From: SAR324 cluster bacterium
GTDB taxonomy: Bacteria; SAR324; NAC60-12
DNA: 64,000 nt
NCBI GenBank assembly: GCA_015231825.1
Contig: JADGAV010000007.1
Coordinates: forward strand, 167,313-231,312
Direction of reading: 5' to 3'
Shown piece by piece: positions 27,075 through 36,257 of this stretch. Both the position numbers and the translations under genes were made by a program. How positions within the stretch are numbered: position 1 is the stretch's first letter; every line of letters begins with the position of its first letter. The notes below the pieces were generated by a model that was given only the letters and a program-made list of their open reading frames with translations, was not told the origin of the DNA and did not search any database.

Positions 27075-28409
27075 ATGGCTACGGAAACAAATACGGTGAA
27101 ACCAAACCCAAGCAAAGGGCGCAGTTCCATCGCAGTTTCGGATGCGTTCAAACATCGATTGGCTGAAAGAAAGACCCTCCCGCTTCCCGGTGAACAGTTT
27201 GAAGGGGAACTGAACAAGCTTTGCGAAGAAATCCGGGACTGGAAAGAAAAGCTGGAAACTTCTACCCGCGTTCAATTGGCGGCTAAACTCGGCAGACGTC
27301 CCAATTTTTCCGAAGAGGCAACTGCAGAAAACATCAAGGACTTTTTAACCGACGATACCGGCAAAACACACCTGAAAATACTTAAGAAAGACCCGGGAGT
27401 ATACGCTTCCCGAATCGCTGTAGTCGTCAGCACGATCCACAAAGGTTCGGGTCTTTCCGACCACGCTTTGAAAAAAATATTGATCCAGGCCGCGGCCGGT
27501 AACTACAACACACAAATGAAAATCGAGAAAATCCAGGTAGACAATATTTCCAGCGTCAATCTTCGGGTCGTTCTGCGGGTGCAGTCGTTATATTTCGATG
27601 CCTACATCCGTGAATGCAAAAGAGTCATTGTCGGTTTGAAAAGCAAAATTGAAGGATTTAAAGACGATGTTTACAAACAGCAGAGAGACAAAATACGCGG
27701 ATTAACGGAAAAGATTCAGTCCAATGCGCTGATCATCAACGAGTATAAGCAGCACGCAGTGAACAGAGGCCCGAGTGAAAAAGAAAAAAACATTGCTTAC
27801 GCCAAGGATATTCTGTTGAATCTTTCCGAATTTGACGAGGAAAAAATTGATGAAAAACGAATGAAAGTTCTGCGTCAGAGTGTCTATAATATAGTTCAGG
27901 TCATTCGTGGCTGCACCCTGCTTTATCCCCTCGGCCATCGAATCGCCGATAAGGTGATCAAGCATGGAAAATATGAAGGAGAGGAACACCCCATCGGATA
28001 CTTTTTAAAAGGTCAGTTGTATGCAGATGAATACCTGCTGGCATTCAAGGGGATGGAAAAATCTGTTGTTGGGGACAAAGAGTACTTCGCACAAAAAATC
28101 GTGGAAACGTTCAAGCAGCTCAGTAACTACTACAATTTAGCCTATGGAAAAATTGGTCCGAAAACCGATCCCGGACTGCAGGCTGCCATCGCAATCGATT
28201 TTTCTGAATACTTGATTAATTTCTATGAAGTCCACAAAAACTTCCTCATTGACACTTTGAAAATGAAGCCCCTTTCCAGGGAATGGTTAAACCCGCTGCT
28301 CAACAAAACAAAAAACGGATTGATGGCGATTGACAGCAGTGCCCGAGTGGAAGATCTTTACGTCAAATTGGAAAATATAGGAATTGATGCAGGAATTCCA
28401 CAATACTGA
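27075..28409 (+). CDS. Uncharacterised helical protein, paralogue of the gene at 6487
   Basis: 444 aa, no known family, no signal peptide or membrane segment. It is predicted largely helical, with a charged coiled-coil-like stretch at about 186-225 (LKSKIEGFKDDVYKQQRDK). Residues 270-327 share clear blocks with the 437-aa protein encoded at 6487 (VQVIRGCTLLYP, IADKVIKHG, YFLKGQLYADEYLL), and residues 164-187 align with its LLLLRKIQDRYYLHAQ segment. The N-terminal 60 residues differ. The ATG at 27075 lacks a strong ribosome binding site. It is convergent with a small secreted protein gene. The function is unknown; the similar helical spacing suggests a scaffold or binding protein. Confidence 0.8.
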   Translation: MATETNTVKPNPSKGRSSIAVSDAFKHRLAERKTLPLPGEQFEGELNKLCEEIRDWKEKLETSTRVQLAAKLGRRPNFSEEATAENIKDFLTDDTGKTHLKILKKDPGVYASRIAVVVSTIHKGSGLSDHALKKILIQAAAGNYNTQMKIEKIQVDNISSVNLRVVLRVQSLYFDAYIRECKRVIVGLKSKIEGFKDDVYKQQRDKIRGLTEKIQSNALIINEYKQHAVNRGPSEKEKNIAYAKDILLNLSEFDEEKIDEKRMKVLRQSVYNIVQVIRGCTLLYPLGHRIADKVIKHGKYEGEEHPIGYFLKGQLYADEYLLAFKGMEKSVVGDKEYFAQKIVETFKQLSNYYNLAYGKIGPKTDPGLQAAIAIDFSEYLINFYEVHKNFLIDTLKMKPLSREWLNPLLNKTKNGLMAIDSSARVEDLYVKLENIGIDAGIPQY

Positions 28410-28446
28410 TTCTTTCTTTTCTTTCCAACTCCGCAGATTCAGAAGA

Positions 28447-28905
28447 TCATATCCGTGTGATTGAAATCCCAAAATTATCACGAATCAAAAGCCGGAGAAG
28501 ATAGTCATTTTCCATTCCTGCAAAGCGCACTTCCATCCTGATCTTGTTTAATGCTGCCCTCAGGTCATGCCGGGTAGTGCTGTTGGCAATTGCCGATCTT
28601 ATGTTCATCCGTTTCAGGTTTTCGATCACATTTTTACGCATGAGATCTTTAACTTGTTTCATGACAATTCCCTGCGGGTCAATATATGCTATTCTGAATT
28701 CAATTTCTGATTGCGAAAATCCTGAAAGCGATAATTTAACCCAATCCGAAAAAAGTTGATTTACAGTCGGAAGCGCCCGATTTCCTGCAGGCGCTGGAGC
28801 CTGCTGAGTCGGTGGCTGCTGTCCCTGTCCCATCGCCAGCCCCCCGCTGAAAAACAAAAACAGCAAGCCTATTACCGGCACAGCTATGATTCTTTGCAAT
28901 CTCAT
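28447..28905 (-). CDS. Secreted small protein of unknown function
   Basis: 152 aa with a classic signal peptide (RLQRIIAVPVIGLLFLFF, cleavage probably after GLAMG). A Gln/Pro-rich linker (QQPPTQQAPAPAG) follows, then an amphipathic, mixed-charge domain of about 105 residues without Cys. It is presumably periplasmic. I recognise no family. The ATG at 28905 has an AGAGGATC ribosome binding site. It is convergent with the 444-aa unknown, 37 bp apart. Confidence 0.75.
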   Translation of the reverse strand: MRLQRIIAVPVIGLLFLFFSGGLAMGQGQQPPTQQAPAPAGNRALPTVNQLFSDWVKLSLSGFSQSEIEFRIAYIDPQGIVMKQVKDLMRKNVIENLKRMNIRSAIANSTTRHDLRAALNKIRMEVRFAGMENDYLLRLLIRDNFGISITRI

Positions 28906-29418
28906 CTGATCCTCTGTTGATTAAAGTTTGCTACCTATATCAATTTGAAACAAAAATTTCAAAATGTTCAAAAATTCACACATTTTCTCTTCCTTGTTAA
29001 CTTCCACATTCCGCACGAACTCCCTTGGTACTGCAAAAACCGGCTAACACTTTCCTTTTCTATTTCCTCTCGGAGTTTGACGACTGCCACACTGCAGATG
29101 CCTGCCATGATTTAAATTTCACAGTTCATTGCGAATAACTTCCCCTCACCCCGATTAAAAAGAAGCAAAATCCCGCCGGACTGCTCGAAATCTTCCAGAC
29201 ATTCTAAATCACACCATCTGAGCACCGACAGTCGATCCGGGCAGGAAATTTCCTCATGCCGAGACGTCCGATCCCCAGAATCGGAATAATTTTTCAGATT
29301 GATCTTCTTTTCAATAGAGGGAATTGCACCTCCCTCGGACAAGAGCCGTTAGACGTCTCCTGGACGCACTTTAAAATAAATGAGAAACAGGCTGCTCTCT
29401 GACGAAATTTCATCCGGA

Positions 29419-29434
29419 TTTTTCATGTGAAAAA
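29419..29434. other. 16-bp palindrome downstream of the small lipoprotein gene
   Basis: TTTTTCA, TG, TGAAAAA. On the minus strand it follows the lipoprotein stop by 54 bp. It is too AT-rich to be a strong terminator hairpin and may be a protein-binding site. Confidence 0.3.
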
Positions 29435-29487
29435 ACAGATCCATTCCGTCAGCCGGCAATCTTTAAAAAAGTCCCTCAGCATGATTG

Positions 29488-29682
29488 TCAATCAAGTGGA
29501 AACAAGCGCAGAACACGTCTGTAAGTTTTTCTCACCATACATGATCCCAAAGTCGAACCTGCCTTGCAGTAGGGGCGGGAACTGAGACTTTTACCCGATT
29601 TGGAACTGCCGCAGGCAGCCAATGTCATCGTGATGAGAAAAAGAAAAACCAAACATCCTGCCATTGATTTTTTAATTTTCAT
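29488..29682 (-). CDS. Small lipoprotein
   Basis: 64 aa. A basic N terminus (MKIKKS) and hydrophobic stretch lead to the lipobox LAAC, with the acylated Cys at residue 24, followed by a GSSKSGKS flexible segment. Two further Cys occur in the mature part. The start is supported by an excellent GGAGG ribosome binding site 6 bases upstream. The mature part has only about 40 residues and resembles no family; it may be an entericidin-like small envelope lipoprotein or the N-terminal remnant of a longer one. It is the only convincing gene in a 3-kb stretch. Confidence 0.65.
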   Translation of the reverse strand: MKIKKSMAGCLVFLFLITMTLAACGSSKSGKSLSSRPYCKAGSTLGSCMVRKTYRRVLRLFPLD

Positions 29683-32032
29683 ATCTACCTCCTGTCTATT
29701 TCAATCTGGTACTTTTGACAAAACTCTGATGCTCAAAAAATCGCAAACGCTTTCCATGAACTCTGTTCCGCTCATCAAAAAGGTTTTTTCTGGTAGAGGA
29801 ACTTTGAGCAAACATTCCTCTTTCTGAATTTAATTCAACACGCTTCCTATCTGAACCGGAACGGCAAATGCCCCATTCCGGCACCGAACAACTTGAGCAT
29901 AGAGAATCCCGAGGCCGCAGAATCATCAAAATTCTGGTTTTTCCTCCTGGATATAACCTCAATTCCACAATCCTGACTGGACCTATATTCTCTAATCACT
30001 CGCTCTCTCCATGAGCGGTACAATGACGTCTCTTAAAATTCACCAATACGGTTCATTCCAATGATTTTGCTTTGCTAAAAATTCATGGGGGATAATTCCG
30101 ATCTCAAAAACATTTTGCGAATTGAGAATCATCGACAATGGGTCAATAATTCAAAACACATAAATGTAAATTGAAAAATTTTCATGGATCTGCCATTCAT
30201 AAAATTAACATCTGGCTTCACAGCATTTAATGCTGTTATGAAAAAAGACTATCGCTTTGCTTTCATCGTCACCCAAGTTTTAAATGATGATTCTTTCCCT
30301 CAATTAAAAAACCGGCATTGCCTGCAGTTTGGCCCTCAAGAGATTCTGAATGACTGATCAGTGAACTTTTTTTTCGTCTCAAATGCATTGCCCGACGAAA
30401 TCCGGCGCATTCGCCATTTCTGCTCAATTGAATTCGTCAATCAGAATAAAATACCAATATGCTCATTCAAAGGCAGACAGAACTTGAGAAGACGGTTTCT
30501 AAAAATCGAATTCTTTGATCAAGAAGCATAGAAGCTCTTTAATCTCAAAAACGCCCCTGAAAAGACGTCATTCCGGATTACACAAATCAAAACCCTGCTT
30601 CCTCAATAAAGGCCCAATTCGCCATCGTCCCCATCAGGACTTTTCGTCACAATGATCTCGTGGCACCACGAATTGATCTGCATCCCCGCGAACGTCAGGA
30701 CCGTCTTCATTCCAATCAGCAAATCAAGTGGAGCCGGTAAAGTCCTCATAAGCGCATACTCCGAGGCAAAGTATCCGGCCGTTTTTCGCAACACGGAAAC
30801 CGAGGATCCAACGGACCAATTGAGAAGACAAACCGAAGTGTCAACGGTGCAGCAAATGCTTCTTAGAAATCCTTCTCAGGGCCGCCGAAACAGACAAATT
30901 TTACAAGATCAAATTTTAACAACAAAGTTCTCTTGCTTCACTGGGGAGCAGCTGGCCAGGAAGAAAATACGGCAGGAACTGCCGATTGGTTTCAATCCTC
31001 GCCAAGGCGTAAAGCAGTAATCAGCATCAATGCCGATTCAATTGCCAAGCTCATTTCAATTGAAAGACACGATTCATTTTTCAATTTTAAAATTATCTCC
31101 AGTTCCACTCCGGTTATTCAATACGGTCCTTCGCATTGTAACGTTCTCTTCGCGGAGAACCCCCGCAGGCGAATTGTACCAGCTCGATTATTTCGCCATT
31201 TTACGCGAACGATCACTCAATACTTCCAGTTCAAATGCTCAAGGCCCAATTCGTATCTTTCGCTAGGCCCATTGAGGATCAGCAGATGGCAGTGATCTGA
31301 ATGTTGCATGTTCACTTATTCACCGTGGAGTCTATTCGCTTTCTCCTTCATTTATTAAAATGAGAAGCAACAACCGAAATTCAATGTTTTTAAACATTTG
31401 TACTGAAAACAAATTCATTCGGATTGAAGTCGATTAAATGCACTGAGATCACTGTGTAAACTCAATATTGGTGGCATCTGTCCTTGAACAACTTATTCAC
31501 AGTAGAACTGAAATTGTGCTTCTGATTTCCATATTTCCCCCTCCCAGAGAGCTTTTCTCTGGAAAGGTTCCGGGAACGTATGCCTATTGAACGTTATCGA
31601 TTCCAACAGAGATCGATCGGAGCCAATTTGAAGCTTTCCCGGATTCATCTTAAAATTTGTTCCCATAAAATTTTTCCGCCAGTTGAGGATACACAGAGGC
31701 AGTTTCCTTGAACAATATTCCTTCAGAAATACACTTTCCCCTGTAATTTAGATTTTGGGTCATTTTTTGCTAAGTTTTTACTGATGGAATCCTCTCTGCC
31801 CAATGGCAGCCAGGTTTCCTCCAATTTGTATAGGAAGTCAGAACAAACGGTTAGATACCCTTGGGTCCAACCCTTGAGTCTTATGCTCAGAAAAGTGAAC
31901 CAAGTGATTTTAGACTTTGGAATCGCATTTAGTATTCTGACTTACCTTTTTTATCGGTCGATCTCAAAAAAACTTGAGAAAAAAATCAAAATTGAAATTT
32001 ATTTAAAAACAGGGCAGCCAGTCAAAAGGGGT

Positions 32033-32902
32033 ATGATGAAAAAAACACTTGGATTCCTGGGAATCTTCTTCTTCATTTATATGACAGTATTTGCAAAAAG
32101 TTTTTTACGTCCGGAGCACGGTTTGACTTTTGGGGAAATAAAAAAAATCAACCAGGAAATCCAAATGCTTTATCAGCAGTCCCTCAAAGAATACCTCCTG
32201 GAATATGTTCAGGGAAGGTTAAAATTCACGGCAACAAGCTGCCAAATACGAGACCCTGAAATCGGTTGTCTCAGTTTTCACAAACACCCCTCATCATGGA
32301 ATCTCCAGGTGGATTTCAAAACCTCAAAAATACTGAAGCTTCAGGGCTTCAACATGTTGAAGCTGGTTCGTCACAAAGGACAGAATCACAGCCTCCGGAT
32401 TTATGATTCCGACGGAAGAGTGATACAGTTCCCATTCAAAAAAGGAAAAATCATGACTCCCATTTTTCCTCTCGGACACACAAAAATCAACTATGAGAAA
32501 GTAGAGAATATCGTTTCTGAAACCGACTATATATACAATAAATATCTCAAGGCAGCGATGCGGCAATACTCTGGAGAACAGTGGACTTATCCGATTCCCC
32601 TTTGCGACAAGGATCTTGAAAAACTGGGCTGCGTCTCTTACAAGAAAAATGACCAGACATGGCTGCTGCTGGTCAAACTGAACAGACGTGCAAGCGATGA
32701 ATTTTCAGGATTCAATCAAATCATTCTGCGCCATCGAGCAGATGGATTGGGGGAGTTGGAATTGAGCGATCGTCGGGGGAGAAGTCTCTTTTTCCCAATT
32801 GTGAATGCGCAGCTGAAAGACCTTTTCATCCCCATGGAAATCTCCAGCTCCAGACAGGCACCTGTGGATGCTCAACAAGTCAAGCTAGCCAATCGCAAAT
32901 AA
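32033..32902 (+). CDS. Secreted protein with two copies of a duplicated domain
   Basis: I start it at the ATG at 32033, which follows AAAAGGGG; the frame is open 83 codons further upstream, but that part has no ribosome binding site. The product (289 aa) opens with a signal peptide (MMKKTLGFLGIFFFIYMTVFA). Two related segments of about 95 residues follow. Each has a Cys-x8-Cys motif (CQIRDPEIGC, CDKDLEKLGC), a W-containing strand (SSWNLQVDF, QTWLLLVKL), a GFN motif, then LRIYDSDGRVIQFPF or LELSDRRGRSLFFPI. The paired Cys probably form disulfides in the periplasm. I recognise no family. A TPR gene follows after 115 bp. Confidence 0.78.
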   Translation: MMKKTLGFLGIFFFIYMTVFAKSFLRPEHGLTFGEIKKINQEIQMLYQQSLKEYLLEYVQGRLKFTATSCQIRDPEIGCLSFHKHPSSWNLQVDFKTSKILKLQGFNMLKLVRHKGQNHSLRIYDSDGRVIQFPFKKGKIMTPIFPLGHTKINYEKVENIVSETDYIYNKYLKAAMRQYSGEQWTYPIPLCDKDLEKLGCVSYKKNDQTWLLLVKLNRRASDEFSGFNQIILRHRADGLGELELSDRRGRSLFFPIVNAQLKDLFIPMEISSSRQAPVDAQQVKLANRK

Positions 32903-33017
32903 GTTTTCAGCTTGCCACAACGGCTGCAACAAGCGATAATATCGACTCGATTGGTTCTCAATCCACTCGGCTTGAGCAACAATTTTTCAGAATTCGGCAG
33001 ACAATGCAGGAACCCCG

Positions 33018-33629
33018 ATGCTGCAAATAATTCGTGACTGGTTCAATCAGTCCGCCATCAAGGAAGCAACTGAAGTTCTCAAACATCAAGTCAATCAGGA
33101 GCTAGCCGAAAACGAACTCGAGTCTGCTGAAAAAACCTTAAATAAAATCCTCGAACTCAGTCCCGATGAAGAAGACGCCCTCGTTACCTTGAGCAAACTT
33201 TTAATGCAGCAGAAAAAAGTCGATGAAGGCTATCAATTTTTTCAAAAAGCGGTTTCACTCAATGCCCAAAACGCCCGCTTCGCTATCAATTTTGTTGAGG
33301 CATACGAAGCTCTGGGGAATTCAGAAAAAATGCAGGAAGTACTCTATGCTGCTATTCAAAAGGCACCGGATATGCTAGACTTGCGTCTTTATTTGGCGCA
33401 GCAGCTATTTGAAAACGCAATGATCCAGGAAGCCGAGTCCGAATTGACAGAAATCCTAAAAAGAGACCCTGATCACCGGGAAGCCAATATCGGCCTTGCT
33501 CATTGCCACATCAACACTGGAAGAAAATCACAGGCCCTTGAACAAGTGAACAAAATCCGTCAATGGGATGCGAAGGAAGCGGATGCGCTCATATCAGCCA
33601 TTTATGAAAACGTACAGAATTTCAATTGA
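33018..33629 (+). CDS. TPR-repeat protein
   Basis: 203 aa, cytoplasmic, built of about five tetratricopeptide helices pairs from residue 20 on (for example ELAENELESAEKTLNKILEL, LMQQKKVDEGYQFFQKAVSL, and AMIQEAESELTEILKRDPDH). The C-terminal arrangement recalls the TPR part of CnoX/YbbN co-chaperones, but no thioredoxin domain is present. It probably mediates protein-protein contacts. The ATG at 33018 follows AGGAACC. It lies 18 bp upstream of yhbY and likely shares its transcript. Confidence 0.85.
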   Translation: MLQIIRDWFNQSAIKEATEVLKHQVNQELAENELESAEKTLNKILELSPDEEDALVTLSKLLMQQKKVDEGYQFFQKAVSLNAQNARFAINFVEAYEALGNSEKMQEVLYAAIQKAPDMLDLRLYLAQQLFENAMIQEAESELTEILKRDPDHREANIGLAHCHINTGRKSQALEQVNKIRQWDAKEADALISAIYENVQNFN

Positions 33630-33647
33630 CGGAATCAACATATCAGT

Positions 33648-33953
33648 ATGACACGAGAATCGCTCACCGGAAAACAAAAACGCTACTTGAGGAAGCTGGC
33701 TCACCTGATGAAACCAGTCGTCACGGTCGGAAAAAGCGGTCTTTCAGAGGCACTCTATCAGCAAATTGACCAGTGTTTGCTGGAGCATGAATTGATCAAA
33801 ATCAAAGTGCTTGAATCGTCATCTCTTGAAAAAAGAGAATGTTCTCAACAAATTTCAGAGCACACCCAATCCCATGTCGCCCAGTTGATTGGGCGTATCA
33901 TGGTACTTTACCGTGCCCATCCTGAAGAACCCGTTATCCAATTGCCCATGTAA
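33648..33953 (+). CDS. yhbY: YhbY/CRS1 domain RNA-binding protein
   Basis: 101-aa single CRM (CRS1-YhbY) domain. The N-terminal LTGKQKRYLRKLAHLMKPVVTVGKSGL contains the GKxGL-type loop used for RNA contact, and LIKIKVLES with VAQLIGRIMVLYR complete the fold. YhbY associates with pre-50S ribosomes, so the protein acts in ribosome assembly. Length and motifs are standard. It precedes metG by 59 bp, and the cluster TPR-yhbY-metG is translation-related. Confidence 0.93.
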   Translation: MTRESLTGKQKRYLRKLAHLMKPVVTVGKSGLSEALYQQIDQCLLEHELIKIKVLESSSLEKRECSQQISEHTQSHVAQLIGRIMVLYRAHPEEPVIQLPM

Positions 33954-34012
33954 TTCCCGGGAATCAGCCTCATTGATTCAGGATAATTTCATTTTTCAAA
34001 GACAAACTTCCC

Positions 34013-35932
34013 ATGTCCAAAATTTTTTACATCACCACACCTATTTTTTATGCCAACTCTCACCCGCACATTGGCCATGCTTATACAACGATCGTCTCCG
34101 ATATTTTTCGTCGTTTTCGAAAACTGTTCGGTGAAGATACCTATTTTCTGACAGGAACCGACGAGCATGGTCAAAAAATCGCTGAAGCCGCAAAAAACGC
34201 AGACATTTCTCCCCTTGAATTTGTGGATCAAATTTCTCAGGAGTTTCGTGAGATCTGGCCGGAGCTTCATGTGGAGCATGACCAATTCATCCGCACCACG
34301 GATCCGAAACACAAAGATCGGGTGCAAAAGGTCCTCCAGAAGATTTATGATCAGGGAGAGATATATCTCAGAGAGTATGAAGGGCTTTATTGTGTCGGCT
34401 GCGAACGTTTCCTGGATGAAGACGAGCTGGTGGAAGGGCTCTGCCAGGATCATCAGGTTGCTCCGCAGCATTACAAAGAAGAAAACTATTTTTTCAAAAT
34501 GAGCGCCTATCAGGACTGGCTGATCCAGACTATTCAGGAAAATGACGAATGGATTTATCCAAAACGCTATCGAAATGAAGTCCTGCAATTTCTAAATGAA
34601 CCCCTGCAGGACTTGTGTATTTCGCGTCCAAAAAGCCGGCTGACCTGGGGAATCGAACTTCCGTTTGACAGCAATTTTGTGACTTATGTCTGGTTTGATG
34701 CCTTGCTCAACTATCCCAACGCTCTCGGTTGGCCTGATGAACCTCTTTATCAGAAATACTGGCCTCATGTTCATCACATGATTGGAAAAGATATCCTTAA
34801 AACTCATGCTGTCTATTGGCCCTGTATGCTCAAAGCGGCTGGAATTCCAATATTTCAAAAACTTACCGTTCACGGATTTTGGATCAGCAGCGGCAGCAAA
34901 ATGAGCAAAACAGTCGGAAACGTGATTGATCCTTTGGCTATGAAAGATCGGGTAGGCGTCGATCCCCTCCGCTACTTTCTTGCCAGGGATATGAGTTTTG
35001 GAGAAGATGCCAACTTTACAGAAGAATTGCTCCTTGTGCGTTACAATGGTGATCTTGCCAACAATATCGGAAACTTGATCAGCCGCAGCATCAGCATGAG
35101 CCGCAAAAATTTCAACAATCAGGTGCCTTATAAAGGAAATCTGGAAGATTTGGAAAAAGAACTCCATTCCAGTTTTGTGGAAGGAATCGCTCAAGTGAAT
35201 CAATTTGTACTGGAGTTCAATCTTCACCGCGCTTTGGCTCAAATTGCCTTGATGAGCAGTCTGGTCAATAAATACATTGATGAGACGGCTCCCTGGAAAC
35301 TGGCAAAGGAAGAAAATGCCCGGGAACGCCTGGGTTCAGTGTTGTACACGGCGTTGGACATGGTGCGATTGATCGTCCAGCTCCTTGCTCCGGTGATGCC
35401 GGAAAAGATGAAAATCGCCTGGGAATCTCTTGGATACTCTCAAGAAACTCTATCGGCCACTAAATTTGAAATCGGCCTGCTGCCGGAAGGACAGGCTCTG
35501 CCACAGCCTTCTCCCTTATTTCCAAAAATTAAAGAACTAACAGAAACACCGACGCCCCCTAAGGAACCTTCTGCAAATAATTCTACTCCATCAGAATTTT
35601 CTGAAAATCAGCTGACCATTGAAGAATTTTCAAAAGTAGAACTCAAAGTCGGGAAGATTGTTGCATGCGAAAATGTTAAAAAGTCGAAGAAACTCCTCCA
35701 CTCTCAAGTTGATCTTGGAGAAGGTCGGCTTCGCTCCATCGTGTCAGGGATCGCAGAGTGCTATAAAGCCGAGGACCTGGTCGGCAGGCAGGTGATTGTT
35801 GTGAGCAATCTTAAACCTGCAAAACTCCGCGGCGTACTTTCAGAAGGGATGATTCTTTGTACCGACAATGGGCAAGAATTTTCGATTGTCGAACCCCATC
35901 ATGATGCTCTTCCCGGCACAACCATCCGTTAG
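34013..35932 (+). CDS. metG: Methionyl-tRNA synthetase
   Basis: Charges tRNA-Met with methionine using ATP. 639 aa. The class I motifs are intact: HIGH at 19-22 and KMSKT at 296-300. A zinc-knuckle region (CVGCERFLDEDELVEGLC) keeps the first Cys pair and a later Cys. The anticodon-binding helical domain follows (about 365-500), then a Pro/Ser-rich linker, and a C-terminal EMAP/Trbp111-like tRNA-binding domain from about 545 (FSKVELKVGKIV), which promotes dimerisation. The start is at MSKIFYITTPIFY. Confidence 0.97.
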   Translation: MSKIFYITTPIFYANSHPHIGHAYTTIVSDIFRRFRKLFGEDTYFLTGTDEHGQKIAEAAKNADISPLEFVDQISQEFREIWPELHVEHDQFIRTTDPKHKDRVQKVLQKIYDQGEIYLREYEGLYCVGCERFLDEDELVEGLCQDHQVAPQHYKEENYFFKMSAYQDWLIQTIQENDEWIYPKRYRNEVLQFLNEPLQDLCISRPKSRLTWGIELPFDSNFVTYVWFDALLNYPNALGWPDEPLYQKYWPHVHHMIGKDILKTHAVYWPCMLKAAGIPIFQKLTVHGFWISSGSKMSKTVGNVIDPLAMKDRVGVDPLRYFLARDMSFGEDANFTEELLLVRYNGDLANNIGNLISRSISMSRKNFNNQVPYKGNLEDLEKELHSSFVEGIAQVNQFVLEFNLHRALAQIALMSSLVNKYIDETAPWKLAKEENARERLGSVLYTALDMVRLIVQLLAPVMPEKMKIAWESLGYSQETLSATKFEIGLLPEGQALPQPSPLFPKIKELTETPTPPKEPSANNSTPSEFSENQLTIEEFSKVELKVGKIVACENVKKSKKLLHSQVDLGEGRLRSIVSGIAECYKAEDLVGRQVIVVSNLKPAKLRGVLSEGMILCTDNGQEFSIVEPHHDALPGTTIR

Positions 35933-36257
35933 GAAAGAGCAGCTTTTGCAGGATGGAATTTTTAAAATATGTAAGAAGATTGCAAAAAAAAGGGTGCCTG
36001 CTAGTTTCTCAGATTTTACGAAACGCGCAGTTCCATTCTGAAGCAAAAACAAACGAATCATTTGTATGCTTTTTGCTTTTCTCAAAAACAAATAGGAACA
36101 AAACTTGATGCTGAAAGATGTCTGATGTGCAGTTGAGTTTGGAAGTTTGAAAAAATCATGTTAGTCTGCGTCTTTTTGTTTTGTCACTTTTATTCTTGTG
36201 TTGAACCGAAGCTGGACAGCACGCAATCAGAAAATTATTTTTCAAAAGAAGTCATCT
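35933..36257. other. Intergenic region upstream of tig, 325 bp
   Basis: No gene seen. It is AT-rich with a run of eight A. The region must contain the tig promoter, but no single -35/-10 pair stands out. Confidence 0.4.

Larger units (their letters stand above)
28906..32032. other. Three-kilobase gene-poor region
   Basis: Apart from a 64-residue lipoprotein gene at 29488-29682, I see nothing here that reads as a normal gene. Several open frames of 60-120 codons overlap each other on both strands near 29.1, 30.6-31.3 and 31.8 kb, but none has a convincing start signal or recognisable sequence. The region is AT-rich, with a GAGGGA/TCCCTC hairpin at 29317-29336 and a TTTTTCA-TG-TGAAAAA palindrome at 29419-29434. 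It could hold decayed genes, a long untranslated transcript or regulatory RNA. Confidence 0.5.

Noticed and set aside
30652..31295. Overlapping frames of 120 codons in the gene-poor region
   Set aside because: No ribosome binding site, low-complexity composition and competing frames on both strands; not supportable as genes.
31784..32032. Open 5' extension of the duplicated-domain secreted protein
   Set aside because: A clear AAAAGGGG ribosome binding site and signal peptide start at 32033; the extension has no start signal and would bury the leader.
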